Origin: CAWBRT01 sp963819175
GTDB lineage: Bacteria; Acidobacteriota; Terriglobia; Terriglobales; Acidobacteriaceae
DNA: 64,000 nucleotides
Assembly (NCBI GenBank): GCA_963819175.1
Contig: CAWFVJ010000021.1
Location: forward strand, 1-64,000
Reading direction: 5' to 3'
Shown here: one piece after another, positions 35,440 through 46,432 of the stretch
Layout: every line of letters starts with the position of its first letter
How positions within the stretch are numbered: position 1 is the stretch's first letter
Program-made: the position numbers and the translations under genes
Notes under the pieces: model-generated
What the model saw: the letters and a program-made list of their open reading frames with translations, nothing else
The model's database searches: none
What the model was told of the DNA's origin: nothing

Positions 35440-38400
35440 CTATACGGATTCTTCCGGCACGCTTCCGTTGGTAGGCGGGAGCGAGTCGTGCTCCTTGCCC
35501 AGGAAGCGGAGGCGCAGGCGGTCGAGAAACAGATACACGACCGGGGTGGTGTAGAGAGTGAGCAACTGGCTCATAATGAGGCCGCCGACAATGGTGATTC
35601 CCAGAGGGCGGCGCAGCTCCGATCCGATGCCGGTGCCGAAGGCCAGCGGCAGGGCGCCGAAGATGGCTGCCATGGTGGTCATCAGGATGGGGCGGAAGCG
35701 GAGCATGCATGCTTCGAAGATGGCATCGGTGGTGGTCTTGCCCTCGTTGCGTTCGGCGGCCAGGGCGAAGTCGATCATCATGATGGCGTTCTTCTTCACG
35801 ATGCCGATGAGCAGGATGATGCCGATGATGGAAATGACGTTGAGGTCGATCTTGAAAAGCATCAGCGCCAGCATGGCTCCGACGCTGGCCGATGGCAGCG
35901 TGGAGATGATGGTGAGCGGGTGCATCAGGCTCTCATAAAGAATGCCGAGCACGATGTAGACGGCGAGCAGCGCAGTGGCTACCAGGATGGGCTCGCTGGA
36001 GAGCGAGACTTGGTAGGCCTGCGCGGTTCCGGCAAAGAAGCCGCGGACGGTCTGAGGCATGTTCAGCTGCTGCTGCATCTTGGCAACCTCGCGGGTAGCG
36101 TCGCTGAGCGCAACGCCCGGACTCGAGATTGAAGGAGACCGTAACCGAAGGGAACAGACTGGTGTGGTTGACGGAGAGGGGGATGGTGTTGGTGCGGGTG
36201 CTGGCGACGGCGCTGAGCGGCACGTTGCCGGCATTCGCCGAGTTCAGGTAGATATACTTCAGTCCTTCGGGGGTCTGCCAGAACTGGGGCGCGACCTCGA
36301 GCACCACGTAATACTGGTTGAGCTGGGTGTAGATGATGGAGACTTCCTGTTGACCGAAGGCGCTGTACAAAGTGGAGTCGAGAGCCTGCGCGGTAATGCC
36401 GAGGCGGGCGGCGGTGGTGCGGTCGTAGGTGAGGTACTGGTCAAGGCCGCCGTTCTGCTGGTCGGAGTTGACGTCCTGGAAGCCTGGGAGCTTGCGCATC
36501 TCGCGTCAGCAGGATGGGCCCCCAGTGTGCCAGGTCCTGCACGTTGTCCGACTGAATCGTGTACTGGTAGAGGGCGTTGCTCGCCCGCCCGCCGATGCGG
36601 AGGTCCTGCGCCGGCTGCAGGAAGGCGGAAGCGACGGGCAGGGCCATCATCTTGGGACGCAGCCGGCCGAGGATCTGCGTGGCGCTGGCCTTGCGCTCGT
36701 TCAGCGGCTTGAGGGAGATGAAGATGAAGCCGCCGTTGGTGTTGCCCTGACCGCCGGTAAAGGCGATGACATTCTCCACTGCCGGGTCGCTCTTGATGAC
36801 TGACACCAGCCGCCGGACGGAGTCGTTCATCGACCGCAAACGAGGCGTCCTGCGGCCCCTGCACACCGCCGAAGATAACTCCGGTGTCCTGCTGCGGGAA
36901 AAATCCTTTGGGAATCAGCACGATCACGACCACGTTGAGCGCGATGACCAGCACCAGCACGGTCAGCGTGAGCACCGAATTGTCGAGCACCCAGAGCGAG
37001 CGAGCGCCGATAGAAGGAGAGCATCCCGGCGAAGAACCTGTCGCTCAGTCGATACAGGCGGCCGTGCTTTTCTTCGTGCGGCTTCAGCAGGTGCGCGCAC
37101 ATCATCGGCGTGGTGGTGAGCGAGATGACCATGGACACGAGGATGGCGGTGGAGAGCGTGATGGCGAATTCGCGGAAAAGGCGGCCGACAATGCCGCCCA
37201 TCAGCAGAATGGGAATAAAGACGGCGATCAGCGAGATGCTGATGGAGAAGACCGTAAAGCCGATTTCCTTTGCGCCCTTGAGAGCGGCAGCGAAGGGCTC
37301 CATGCCGTTCTCGATGTGGCGCGTAGATGTTTTCCATCACCACGATGGCGTCGTCCACCACGAATCCGGTGGAGATGGTGAGGGCCATCAGCGAGAGATT
37401 GTCGAGGCTGAAACCGAGCAGGTACATCACCGCGAAGGTGCCGATCAGCGAAACCGGAACGGCGACGGCGGGGATAAGCGTGGCGCGCGGGTTGCGCAGG
37501 AAGAGAAACACCACGCACCACCACCAGGCAGATGGAGATGATCAGCGTGCGCTCGACGTCGTTCACCGAGGCGCGGATGGTGGTGGTGCGGTCGAGGACG
37601 ATGGTGGTTTCGATGGCCTGTGGGAATGGAGGCCTTGATGGAAGGCAGCTCGCTGCGGATGTTTTCCACGGTCTGGATGATGTTGGCGCCGGGCTGGCGG
37701 AAGATGATGATAGGAATGGCGGGCTTGCCGTTGAGATAGCCGGCGGCACGGATGTTCTGCACCGAGTCCGTCACGTTGGCGACATCGGAGAGGCGGACGG
37801 CGGCGCCGTTGTGGTAGCCGACGATCGAGGGGCTTGTATTCGTCGGCGTACCGGATCTGGTCGTTGGTGATGATGTCGGCGGTGACGATGCCGTCGGAGA
37901 GCTGGCCGCGGGCCTGGTGGGCATTCTGCAGGCTCAGCATGGATTGAACGTTGGCGAGCGTGAGCCCGTAGCTGTTGAGCTGGGTGGGATTCACATCGAC
38001 GCGAACGGAGGGCAGAGCGCCGCCGCCGGTAGTGACCTGGCCCACTCCCTGAATCTGCGAGAGCTTCTGCTGGATGATGGTGGAGGCTTCGTCGTAGAGC
38101 TTGCCGCGGTCGTAGATGTCCGAGGTGAGGCCGATGACCATGATCGGCGCGTCGGCCGGATTCACCTTGCGATAGGTGGGATTGGCGGGCAGGTTGGCGG
38201 GCAGGTAGGTGCGCGCCGCATTGATGGCGGCTTCCACGTCGCGCGCCGCGCCGTCGATGTTGCGGCTGAGGTCGAACTGCAGCGTGATGGCGGTGGTGCC
38301 GAGCGAACTGGTCGAGGTCATCTCCGTGACGCCGGCGATGTGGCCGAACTGCCGCTCCAGAGGAGTGGCGACGGAAGAGGCCATGATCTCGGCGCTGGCG

Positions 38401-38558
38401 CCGGGCAGGGCGGCGCCGACGGAGATGGTGGGGAAATCCACCTGCGGCAGCGGCGAGACCGGCAGCACGTTGAAGGCGATGGCCCCGGCCAAGGCGATTG
38501 CCACGGTCAGCAGCGTGGTGGCCACGGGCCGGTGGATGAATAGCCGCGACGGATTCAT
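35440..38558 (-). CDS. RND multidrug efflux permease, second subunit (MdtC-like), frameshifted
   Basis: About 1,030 residues after correction. ATG at 38558 overlaps the stop of the first RND gene (ATGA). RND signs: MNPSRLFIHRPVATTLLTVA start, PLPQVDFPTISV, the helix-4 region GFVVDDAIVVMEN with the paired Asp of the proton relay, FREFAITLSTAILVSMVISL, and NVISIIGIILLIGIVKKNAI. At least eight single-base gains break the frame; those resolved include 37826-37827 (CT{C,G}ATC), 37515 region (GT{G,C}), 36831-36832 (GT{C,G}ATG), 36503-36504 (AC{G,C}GAG) and 36124-36125 (CT{C,G}AGT). All but a few are synonymous third positions, so the gene is most likely intact and polymorphic rather than dead. Confidence 0.82.
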
Positions 38559-41500
38559 GACTGCTCCAGCGGCGGCTCGGAGTCCGGCGTGTCGGGCGTG
38601 CTGCTCGGACGTGACCTGGAACGCGAGAAGCGCTGCGCCAGATCGGTCGAAGAAGATGTAGATGACCGGCGTGGTGTAAAGCGTGAGCACCTGGCTGAGC
38701 AGCAGCCCGCCGACCATGCAGATGCCCAGCGGCCGGCGCAGCTCCGAGCCGATGCCGCTGCCCAGCGGCCAGCGGGATGCCGCCGAGCAGCGCGGCCATG
38801 GTGGTCATCATGATGGGACGGAAGCGCAGCAGGCTGGCTTCGTAGATGGCGTCGGTGGAGTTCTTGCCGTGCTTGCGCTCGGCCTCCAGGGCGAAGTCCA
38901 CCATCATGATGCCGTTCTTCTTCACGATGCCGATGAGCAGAATGATGCCGATGATGGCGACGACGCTGAGATCCTGATGGAACAGCATGAGCGCCAGCAG
39001 CGCGCCCACGCCGGCCGAAGGCAGCGTGGAGAGAATCGTGATCGGGTGAATGAAGCTCTCGTAGAGCACGCCGAGCACGATGTAGACCGTCACCAGCGCG
39101 GCCAGAATCAGCAGCGCCTCATTGGAGAGCGAATTCTTGAACGAGGCAGCGGTGCCCTGGAAGCCGGCCTGCAGGCTGGCCGGCATGTCCATCTCTTTCT
39201 GCACCTTGTCGATAGCGGAAATGGCGTCGCCCAGCGAGGCGTATGGCGCCAGATTGAACGAGACGGTGACCGCCGGAAATTGTCCCTGGTGATTGATGGA
39301 AAGCGGCGAGTTGATGCGATTGTAGTGGGTGAAGGCGCTGAGCGGCACGGCGTTTGCCGGCGTGGAACTGCTGGCGGCAGTTCGAGGCTGGAGTGCGTGC
39401 GCGCCAGCGCATTCGACGGAGCGCGTCAGCGCGCCGGAAGAGGGCGTGTATGCGGCCGTCGCGGTGGTGGCGTTCGAACCGGCGGAGGCCGAGCTGGAGG
39501 CGGCGAAGGAAGTGGACGCTCCCGCGCCGGATGCCCCGGACGACGCGTTGGCCTGGATGTACAGGCTCGACAGCTTGCTCGGATCCTTCTGGAATTCGGG
39601 CAGCGCTTCCAGGATCACGTGGTACTGGTTGAGCTGCGTGTACATGGTGTTGATCTGGCGCTGGCCGTAGGCGTCATAGAGCGTGTTGTCGATGGTGGAA
39701 GGCGCGATACCCAGAGCGCGAAGCGGTGACGCGGTCGATCATCAGCGAAACAGCCAGGCCGCCGGTCTGCTGGTCGGTGGCCACGTCTTCGAGTTGCGGC
39801 AGCTTCTTCAGTCTGTTCGACGAAGCGATTGGTCCACAGGTTCAGTTCGTTCGGGTCGGGATCTTCGAGGGTGTACTGATACTGGGTGCGGCTCACCCGG
39901 TCGTCCACGGTGATGTTCTGCACCGGCTGCATGAAGAGCTTGATTCCCTCAACGTTCTGCAGCTTAGCTTTGCAGCCGGCGAATGACATCCGAGGCGTTG
40001 CAGATCGCGCTGAGAAAGCGGCTTCAGGTTGATGGAGAAGCGCCCGCTGTTCAGCGTGGTGTTCGTGCCGTCCGCGCCGATGAACGAGGAGAGGCTCTCG
40101 ACAGCGGGATCGGCGAGGATCACCTTCGCCAGTTCCTGCTGCTTCTCGCGCCATGGCCGGGAACGAGATGGTTTCCGGCGCCTGCGAGATACCCTGGATC
40201 ACACCGGTATCCTGCACCGGGAAGAACCCTTTGGGAACGACGATGTAGAGAAAGATCGTCAGCACCAGAGTGCCAACGGCGACCAGCAGCGTGATGGTCT
40301 GGAACCGGAGGACGAACTTCAGAGTGCGGCCGTAGAAGGCGATCATGCGCTCGAAGGCGCGCTCGGAAACGCGATAGAAGCGTGTCTGCTGCTCGTTCCG
40401 GATCGTGGCGCAGCATGCGCGCGCACATCATCGGCGTCAGGGTCAGCGAGACGACCGCCGAGATGATGATGGTAACGGCCAGCGTCACCGCGAATTCGCG
40501 GAAGAGGCGGCCCACCACATCGCCCATGAACAGCAGCGGAATCAGCACCGCGATCAGCGAAACCGTGAGCGAGAGGATGGTGAAGCCGATCTGCTCGGCG
40601 CCTTTGAGCGCGGCCTGCAACGGCGGATCGCCCTCTTCGAGATAGCGCGAGATGTTCTCGATCATCACGATGGCGTCGTCCACCACGAATCCGGTGGCGA
40701 TGGTGAGCGCCATCATGGAGAGGTTGTCCAGGCTGTAGCCCAGCACGATACATCGCGCCAAGCGTGCCGACCAGCGAGATCGGCACGGCCACGCTGGGAA
40801 TGATGGTGGCGCGGAGGCTGCGCAGGAAGAGGAAGATGACCAGCACCACCAGCACCACGGTCAGCATCAGCTCGAACTCCACGTCGGCGACCGAGGCCTG
40901 GATGGGCACGGTGAGGTCGGTCATCTGCGTGACTTTGATGCCGGCCGGCAGGTTGGTCTCAAGCTGCGGCAGGATGGCCTTGATGCTCTTGACGACGCTG
41001 ATGGTGTTGGCGCCGGGCTGCCGCTGGATGTTGAGGATCACCGCCGGCGTCTGGTTCATCCAGGCCGCCTGGTTGTTGTTCTCGACGCCGTCCACCACCT
41101 GGGCGACATCCTTGAGCACGACCGGCGCGCCGTTGCGGTAGGCGACGACGACGTCTCTGTAATCATCGCTGCGTTGAAGCTGATCGTTGGAGTCGATCTG
41201 ATAATCCTGCCGGGGACCGTCGAAGTTGCCCTTCGCTGCATTCACGCTGGTTTGGACAAGCGCGGTGCGCAGGTGCTCCAGAGTGATGCCGTAAGAAGCA
41301 AGCGCCGCAGGATTGGCCTGGATGCGCACCGCCGGCTTCTGGCCGCCGCTGATGCTCACCAGGCCGACTCCGTTGAGCTGCGAAAGCTTCGGCGCAAGCC
41401 GCGTATCCACCAGGTCTTCCACCTGCGAGAGCGGCATCGAGTCGGAGGTGATGGCCAGCGTGAGCACCGGCGCGTCGGCCGGATTCGTCTTGCTGTAGAT

Positions 41501-41881
41501 CGGTGGCGCCGGAAGCACGCTGGGCAGGAAGCTCTGCGCGGCGTTGATGGCCGACTGCACCTCTTCCTCGGCCACATCGATGTTCAGGCTCAGGTTGAAC
41601 TGCAGCACGATGACCGAAGTCGTGCCCGAGCTGGTCGAGGTCATCTGGCTGAGGCCCTGCAACTGGCCGAACTGCCGCTCCAGCGGCGCGGTCACCGTGG
41701 TGGCCACCACGTCCGGACTGGCGCCGGGATAGAAGGTGAGCACCTGGATGGTCGGGTAGTCCACCTGCGGCAGGGCGGAAACCGGCAACTGCGTATAGGC
41801 GACGATGCCCACCAGCAGAATGGCGGCCATCAGCAGCGAGGTCGCAACCGGCCGCAGAATGAATGGGCGCGATGGACTCAC
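38555..41881 (-). CDS. RND multidrug efflux permease, first subunit (MdtB-like), frameshifted
   Basis: About 1,100 residues after correction. GTG at 41881 overlaps the adaptor's TGA (GTGA). Start MSPSRPFILRPVATSLLMAA, PALPQVDYPTIQV-type block, ATGFVVDDAIVMIENISRYL with the proton-relay Asp pair, TLTPMMCARMLRHDP, GFFPVQDTGVIQG and VAIIGIILLIGIVKKNGIMM. One periplasmic loop (about 39400-39560) contains a low-complexity Ser/Ala/Thr insert that usual MdtB proteins lack. Single-base gains resolved: 40747-40748 (TA{T,C}GTG), 40395-40396 (GA{A,C}), 40148-40149 (GC{G,C}), 39812-39813 (CA{G,A}CTG), 38766-38767 (GC{C,G}CTG) and 38642-38643 (CG{A,T}CTG). With the second RND gene it forms the heteromeric MdtBC-type pump. 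Confidence 0.82.
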
Positions 41882-43117
41882 GGAGTGCTGCTCCCGCTCG
41901 TGGCGGCCGGCTGAGCTGCCTTGGGCGATGCCCACCTTCGCATTGGGCTGCAGCTTTTCAAAGCTGCTGTTGGCGACGACTTCTCCGGGCTGGATGCCTT
42001 CGACCGCGGTCATGCCTGCATTCGACCGCGCCGGGCTTGACGGTGCGCATCTGCGCGGTTCCGTTCTGAATCACGTAGACGAAGGAAGCCTGGCCATTGT
42101 GCTGGATGGCGGAGGTGGGAATCAGCGTCATGTCCTTGAGCGTCTCCACCAGCAGGCGGGTATTCACAAACTGGTTGGGGAAGAGCGCGTCGTTCTTGTT
42201 GTCGAAGATGGCGCGCAGTTTGACCGTGCCGGTCGTGGTATCGATCTGGTTGTCGAGGGTCAGCAGCTTGCCGGTGGCGATTTTGGTCTGCGCGGCGCGA
42301 TCATAAGCATCCACGCGTGAGGCGGCCGCCGTGACGAAGCTGGGCCTGCATCTGGCCGAGGCAGTCCTCGGCGACGGTGAAGATCACGGTGATGGGCTGC
42401 TCCTGAGTGATGACCACCAGCGGAGTGGTGCTGTTGGCCTGCACCACGTTGCCGGGATCGATCAGCCGCAGACCCACGCGCCCGGTCGAAGGGCGCGGTA
42501 ATGTGGCAGTAGGCGAGCTGGACCTGGTCGAATTGCACCAGGCCCTGGTCGGCCTTGACCGTCCCTTCATCCTGCAGCACCGTCTTTTCCTGGTCGTCAA
42601 GGATCTGCTTGGCGATCGCGTTTCGCGCCCAGGCAGCGCGATAGCGTTCCAGGTCCATCTTGGCCTGCGCAAGGATATGCGTATCCTTCTCCAGCGTGCC
42701 CTGGGCCTGCGCAAGCTGCGCCTCAAAAGGACGGGGATCGATGTCGATCAGCGGATCGCCCTTGCGGACCAGGCTGCCTTCGCGGTAGTGGACGGCCATG
42801 ACCAATCCGGTCACCTGGCTGGTCACCGAACTGGTATAGACGGGCGTCACCGTGCCGATGGCCTCCAGGTAGACGCCGATGTCGCCCTTTTGCGCGGTGG
42901 CTGGCACCACAGCGACCGGACCGCCTATCATCGCTGCGCGCCCCGCCTGCGCAGCTTTCTGCGGGGTGTTCTGAAAACGCAGAACCAACGTAATCAGGCC
43001 TGCAAAGAACAGAAGGACCACGATCCACACAATTACCCGCCGCCTCATAGAGCGATTGGGTTTGGAGTGGAAAGACGGATCATTTGGCTGGATTGGTGGA
43101 GGAGCTTCTTCTTCCAT
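41878..43117 (-). CDS. RND periplasmic adaptor (MdtA/HlyD type), frameshifted
   Basis: First gene of the efflux operon, about 410 residues after correction. Polar N-terminus, one membrane anchor (VIVWIVVLLFFAGLITLVLR), then the split lipoyl domain (GTVTPVYTSSVTSQVTGLVM, GDPLIDIDPRPFEAQLAQAQ), an alpha-hairpin, the second lipoyl half (YCHITAPFDGRVGLRLIDPG) and the beta-barrel (TGTVKLRAIFDNKNDALFPN). The tail ends ...AATSGSSTP with a TGA that overlaps the first permease start. Shifts are one-base gains at about 42490, 42336-42337 (CT{T,C}GTC), 42023-42024 (GT{C,G}AAT) and about 41920. It bridges the permeases and the outer-membrane channel. Confidence 0.83.
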
Positions 43118-43245
43118 CTCATCTACTTTCTGGCACGGCCTCGCCCTTCTGAATCGACAACGCAGTAAGCAACATTGGTTGGAACTTATCGAAAATAGCT
43201 TAATGGAAGAGGCACGACGCTGTCACTTTTAGGCCACGTCGACCA

Positions 43246-44232
43246 TTGAGAAGAGGAGGACGTAGTTTGCAGTATTTTAGATCTTCGCGGCAGCGACCGC
43301 GGCGCTTAAGATGCACGCCATCACTGACGGACGCGAAGGGAACCATCGAAACCTACGAATATCACGTCAACAACCACATTCTGCCCCGATGGGAGAATGT
43401 TGTCGCCGAGAAGATGAAGGCGCTTGCGATACGCAACTGGCTCTTTGATCTCCACGACGGCGAAGACTACGCCTGGGAAACCTGTGCCAAGATTGCGGGG
43501 ATCATGTCCTTGGTATTCGATTTCGTTGACCTCAACGAAATCTGCGGCATCCGCAATCCGCTGGATAAGGTCACCATTCCGGCCAGCGAGGAAGAGCACG
43601 CCGAGGTAAAGTTGCTGTCTCCGAGGCAGGTGTTTCGTTTGCTGGAGCGGCTGCCGCTTCCAATCTTCATTGCTGTCCTGCTGGTTGCGGCCACAGGCAT
43701 CAGGATCTCGGAGTGCCTTGGCCTCCGGTGGCAACACGTGAAGTGGAGCGAAAACCGCATCCTTATTGAACAGGTGTTCCGCCGGGGCGAGATCGTGAAG
43801 CGCACCAAGACGAAGGCCAGCAAGGCCGCCGTCCCGATGTGCGAGGCTCTGGCAACCGCCCTTAAAGAATGGCGGCAGGAAACGCCTTACAGCCGGAACG
43901 AGGATTTCATCTTTGCCTCAGATCAGTTGAAAGGCGAGCAGCCGATGTGGGGCCAGACCATGAACGCCGATTTTGTTAAACCGGCCGCAATCGCTTTGGG
44001 GCTGGTGGCTGAAGGCGAGCGCTTTGGTTGGCACTGCTTTCGCCACAGCCTGAGCACGTGGGCAAACGAAACGACCAAGGACATCACCGTCAGCCAGACC
44101 ATGCTCCGTCATGCCAAGCCCGATATGACCGCGCTCTACACGCACGGGAACTTCGACAAGGCACTGGATGCGCAACGCCTATACATGGAGCAACTGACGG
44201 CGATGAAGCCGGCCTCGGAGGCCACCCAATGA
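43246..44232 (+). CDS. Tyrosine recombinase (phage-type integrase), probably N-truncated
   Basis: 328 residues with no clear ribosome binding site. The first 25 residues look random. Family similarity begins at TIETYEYHVNNHILPRWENV, the core-binding domain, which in full-length relatives is preceded by an arm-binding domain, so the 5' end is probably missing. The catalytic domain is complete: Arg in GIRISECLGLRW, HCFRHSLSTWA with His-x-x-Arg, LRHAKPDMTALYTHG with the last His and the nucleophile Tyr. A 3' fragment of tRNA-Val lies 100 bases downstream, a typical attachment-site remnant. Likely relic of a second integrative element. Confidence 0.82.
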   Translation: MRRGGRSLQYFRSSRQRPRRLRCTPSLTDAKGTIETYEYHVNNHILPRWENVVAEKMKALAIRNWLFDLHDGEDYAWETCAKIAGIMSLVFDFVDLNEICGIRNPLDKVTIPASEEEHAEVKLLSPRQVFRLLERLPLPIFIAVLLVAATGIRISECLGLRWQHVKWSENRILIEQVFRRGEIVKRTKTKASKAAVPMCEALATALKEWRQETPYSRNEDFIFASDQLKGEQPMWGQTMNADFVKPAAIALGLVAEGERFGWHCFRHSLSTWANETTKDITVSQTMLRHAKPDMTALYTHGNFDKALDAQRLYMEQLTAMKPASEATQ

Positions 44233-44334
44233 TGAACTCCAATTTCATCATCATCGGGCTGGCCATCGGTCTGGATCTTGGGGAATCAAAAACAACAGTC
44301 ACTCGTAGGTGGCCGTGCGGTAACAACTTAGAGA

Positions 44335-44380
44335 TGGTGGGCGCTACAGGATTTGAACCTGTGACTTCCACCGTGTGAAC
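44335..44380 (-). tRNA. 3' fragment of tRNA-Val(CAC), attachment-site remnant
   Basis: On the minus strand the sequence runs from the anticodon loop TTCACAC through a variable loop and a perfect T-arm (ACAGGTTCAAATCCTGT) to GCGCCCACCA. No D-arm or 5' acceptor strand exists in the upstream bases, so this is not a functional tRNA. Such 3' halves are left by integrases that target tRNA genes. Confidence 0.7.
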
Positions 44381-44685
44381 GCGGTTTCTGGCTGGAAAAG
44401 GTTTGCTGCTCCTGGTGCCGCACTGGCTGAGGAGGGCGCCACGATAGCGTGTTGGTGCGCATCTTGTGCTCTTCTTCCTAGCCGGCGCCCGCCCGCAAGG
44501 CTGAGCACTCTGCGCAGGGCCGGGCGGCATAGCGGCAGCTTTCAGGCCAGAGCTCTTCTGGGATGATGTATCAGAAATAGAGCGGTTTTCCGCTTAGTGT
44601 CTTCCTCGTTAAGCAGCGGTTGCCAAGCTGAAGAGCACCAGCAACTGAGCTTGCAGCCTTGAACATCCAAAGATTGGGGAAGACT
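44381..44685. other. No supported gene
   Basis: About 305 bases between the tRNA fragment and the next gene. I see no gene or repeat here; the right end should carry the promoter of the membrane protein gene. Confidence 0.4.
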
Positions 44686-45408
44686 ATGAACAGCAGCCGA
44701 ATTGTACCTCAGTCTACAAGGCCACCGGCAACACACCGCCAATCAGCCGTCAATCTGGCCGCAGTCGTGGTGCGGGTATCCTGGTTGGCGATAGTGTTGG
44801 GAGTCTCAATGCAGCTTCTGCTGTTGGCAGCGGGGGCCGCGTTCGGGAGCTTTCCCAAAGCAGGTCCTCTGCTCGCCGGCCTGGCGCAAACGGTCTCCTG
44901 GTCTACCATCGTGTGTTTAGGGATTGCCCTGGTCGCGGTGGTCTCAAGCTTTCGGGCGGAATTCATGGGAATTGCTGGCCTGCTTTCGGCGCCGCTTGCT
45001 CTGAATGTGGCACGCAGCCTGCATAGGGGCGTCTCGGCGGCTCTCGCGTTGCCTCAGGCCACGGTGGCCGCGGCCGGCCCTTCGCCGCTGATCTTGGGGG
45101 TGATCAAGGCCCTCGAGTATGGCTGTTTTGCCGCCGTGATCGGCTGGATTGTCGGACGAGGAAAGAGAAGCGCTCTGCATTACGTGCTCGTAGGGCTGTC
45201 GGCCGGTGTCGTCTTTGGCGGAATCATTCTTGGCTATCTCTACTTCAGCAGCGCCAAGCGGATAGGTGCGGTGGTGTTGCTGCCGCGCGCTATCAACGAA
45301 ATATTGTTTCCGGTCGGCTGTTCTCTCGTGCTGTTCGCGACAGAGATGGTGGGAGAACGTTACAAACCGGCATCAACGGAGGATGCGGCGGATATCCATG
45401 CCGCGTGA
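44686..45408 (+). CDS. Hypothetical polytopic membrane protein
   Basis: 240 residues from the ATG at 44686 behind GGGGAAG (a TTG at 44659 would add nine residues). About six hydrophobic helices, beginning VVRVSWLAIVLGVSMQLLLL and ending with a short acidic cytoplasmic tail. No transporter or enzyme motif recognised. No frameshift. Neighbours are unrelated, so context does not help. Confidence 0.7.
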   Translation: MNSSRIVPQSTRPPATHRQSAVNLAAVVVRVSWLAIVLGVSMQLLLLAAGAAFGSFPKAGPLLAGLAQTVSWSTIVCLGIALVAVVSSFRAEFMGIAGLLSAPLALNVARSLHRGVSAALALPQATVAAAGPSPLILGVIKALEYGCFAAVIGWIVGRGKRSALHYVLVGLSAGVVFGGIILGYLYFSSAKRIGAVVLLPRAINEILFPVGCSLVLFATEMVGERYKPASTEDAADIHAA

Positions 45409-45574
45409 ACCGCGTTCCATCGACCGCCAAGAGTGGCAAGCCCTACGCCCAGCTCGCGGGAGATAGTGCGAACACCGGCCACGCGGACAGTTCACGGACA
45501 GCAGCGCGCGACCTCACGCACGATAAAGGTTTATGCGGCGTGTTGGGTTGTAGCGATGTCGGGGACGGAACCGC

Positions 45575-46141
45575 TCACCGACCGCGATTCGTCCGAGGCC
45601 AGTCAATCCGCCACCTTCCGCCCGGCACCGGAGCCCAAAACAATCGCTTGGGCGGTGTCCCCCGTGCATGGTGGTAAAGAGCGGCGGTGCGCTCGTAAAA
45701 GCCCCGTGTATGCCACGAATCGGAAAACCGGAATCGGTGAAAATCGAGATGGTGGCAGAACTCGTGGCAGAGCGTATTCAGAAACGTCCCAAACGACGTG
45801 ACTTCCTTGCGCACCGCCGTTCGCATCCACAAGCGGATCAGCATGGTCTCGGGATGGTAGTCCCCGAACAGTTCTATCGTCCAGTTTTCACGGACTCGCA
45901 GAGGTCTGGCTGCGAGCACTCGGATGCCGCAGCTAGGGGTTTGATAAAACTTCGATGTTTCTGCCAGAAACTCTGCACAGGCACGACGAACTTCCGCAGT
46001 TTTTCCCGCCTTCATGGCTGACTCAATTGAGTTCGCGATGGTGAGCAAAGAGCCATTCTGCGGCAGGTCGAGCGTCCTGATCCAATCACTCTCCAGAAAA
46101 CCTGCGCGGTCTGCGTCGTGTGGTGGAGCGTCGGTTAACAT
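45575..46141 (-). CDS. Zincin-like putative metallopeptidase (HExxH)
   Basis: 188 residues, no signal peptide. The active-site-like helix is LNTLCHEFCHHLDF (His126-Glu127-x-x-His130), with a further His144 in DSWHTRGFYER as possible third zinc ligand, an arrangement seen in SprT-like and related small zincins. The N-terminal 60 residues are helical, and a Trp/Ile beta region precedes the motif. It starts 3 bases after the stop of a DUF2891 fragment. Peptidase activity is inferred from the motif only. Confidence 0.65.
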   Translation of the reverse strand: MLTDAPPHDADRAGFLESDWIRTLDLPQNGSLLTIANSIESAMKAGKTAEVRRACAEFLAETSKFYQTPSCGIRVLAARPLRVRENWTIELFGDYHPETMLIRLWMRTAVRKEVTSFGTFLNTLCHEFCHHLDFHRFRFSDSWHTRGFYERTAALYHHARGTPPKRLFWAPVPGGRWRIDWPRTNRGR

Positions 46142-46144
46142 CGT

Positions 46145-46370
46145 TCAGCCATTTGAAAGCCCTCGTCCGGATACCAGATATACGGCGAAGCTCCCGAGCC
46201 AGTGACCACCCTCGTAATGCTCGCCAGTGACGGCATTCAGACCAGCATGTCTGTGCGCTCCAGCCGCAGCATTGATCGCAGGAATCATCTCATCTTCATT
46301 CGGCAACCGGGCAGCGACACCCTCCAGCATCCAAGCCCGACTCAAGTTTAGTCCGTCCAAGTGCGCCAGC
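46145..46370 (-). pseudogene. C-terminal fragment of a DUF2891 protein
   Basis: The frame reads LAHLDGLNLSRAWMLEGVAA and ends with ...VTGEHYEGGHWLGSFAVYLV, which I recognise as the end of DUF2891 proteins (usually about 330-350 residues). Upstream sequence in all frames does not continue the family, so about three quarters is missing. The stop lies 3 bases before the zincin-like gene. Confidence 0.65.
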
Positions 46371-46432
46371 TTGCCGTCGCTCGGAGCCGTCCCCCACGCA
46401 ACTCCCGTTGCGGCCTTCCGCGCCCTGCCCAC

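Noticed and set aside
34774..36132. 452-codon plus-strand frame, and similar long plus-strand frames up to 41914
   Set aside because: They are antisense shadows of the efflux operon. Their translations are His/Asp/Gly-rich without domains, while the minus strand matches RND, adaptor and channel families.
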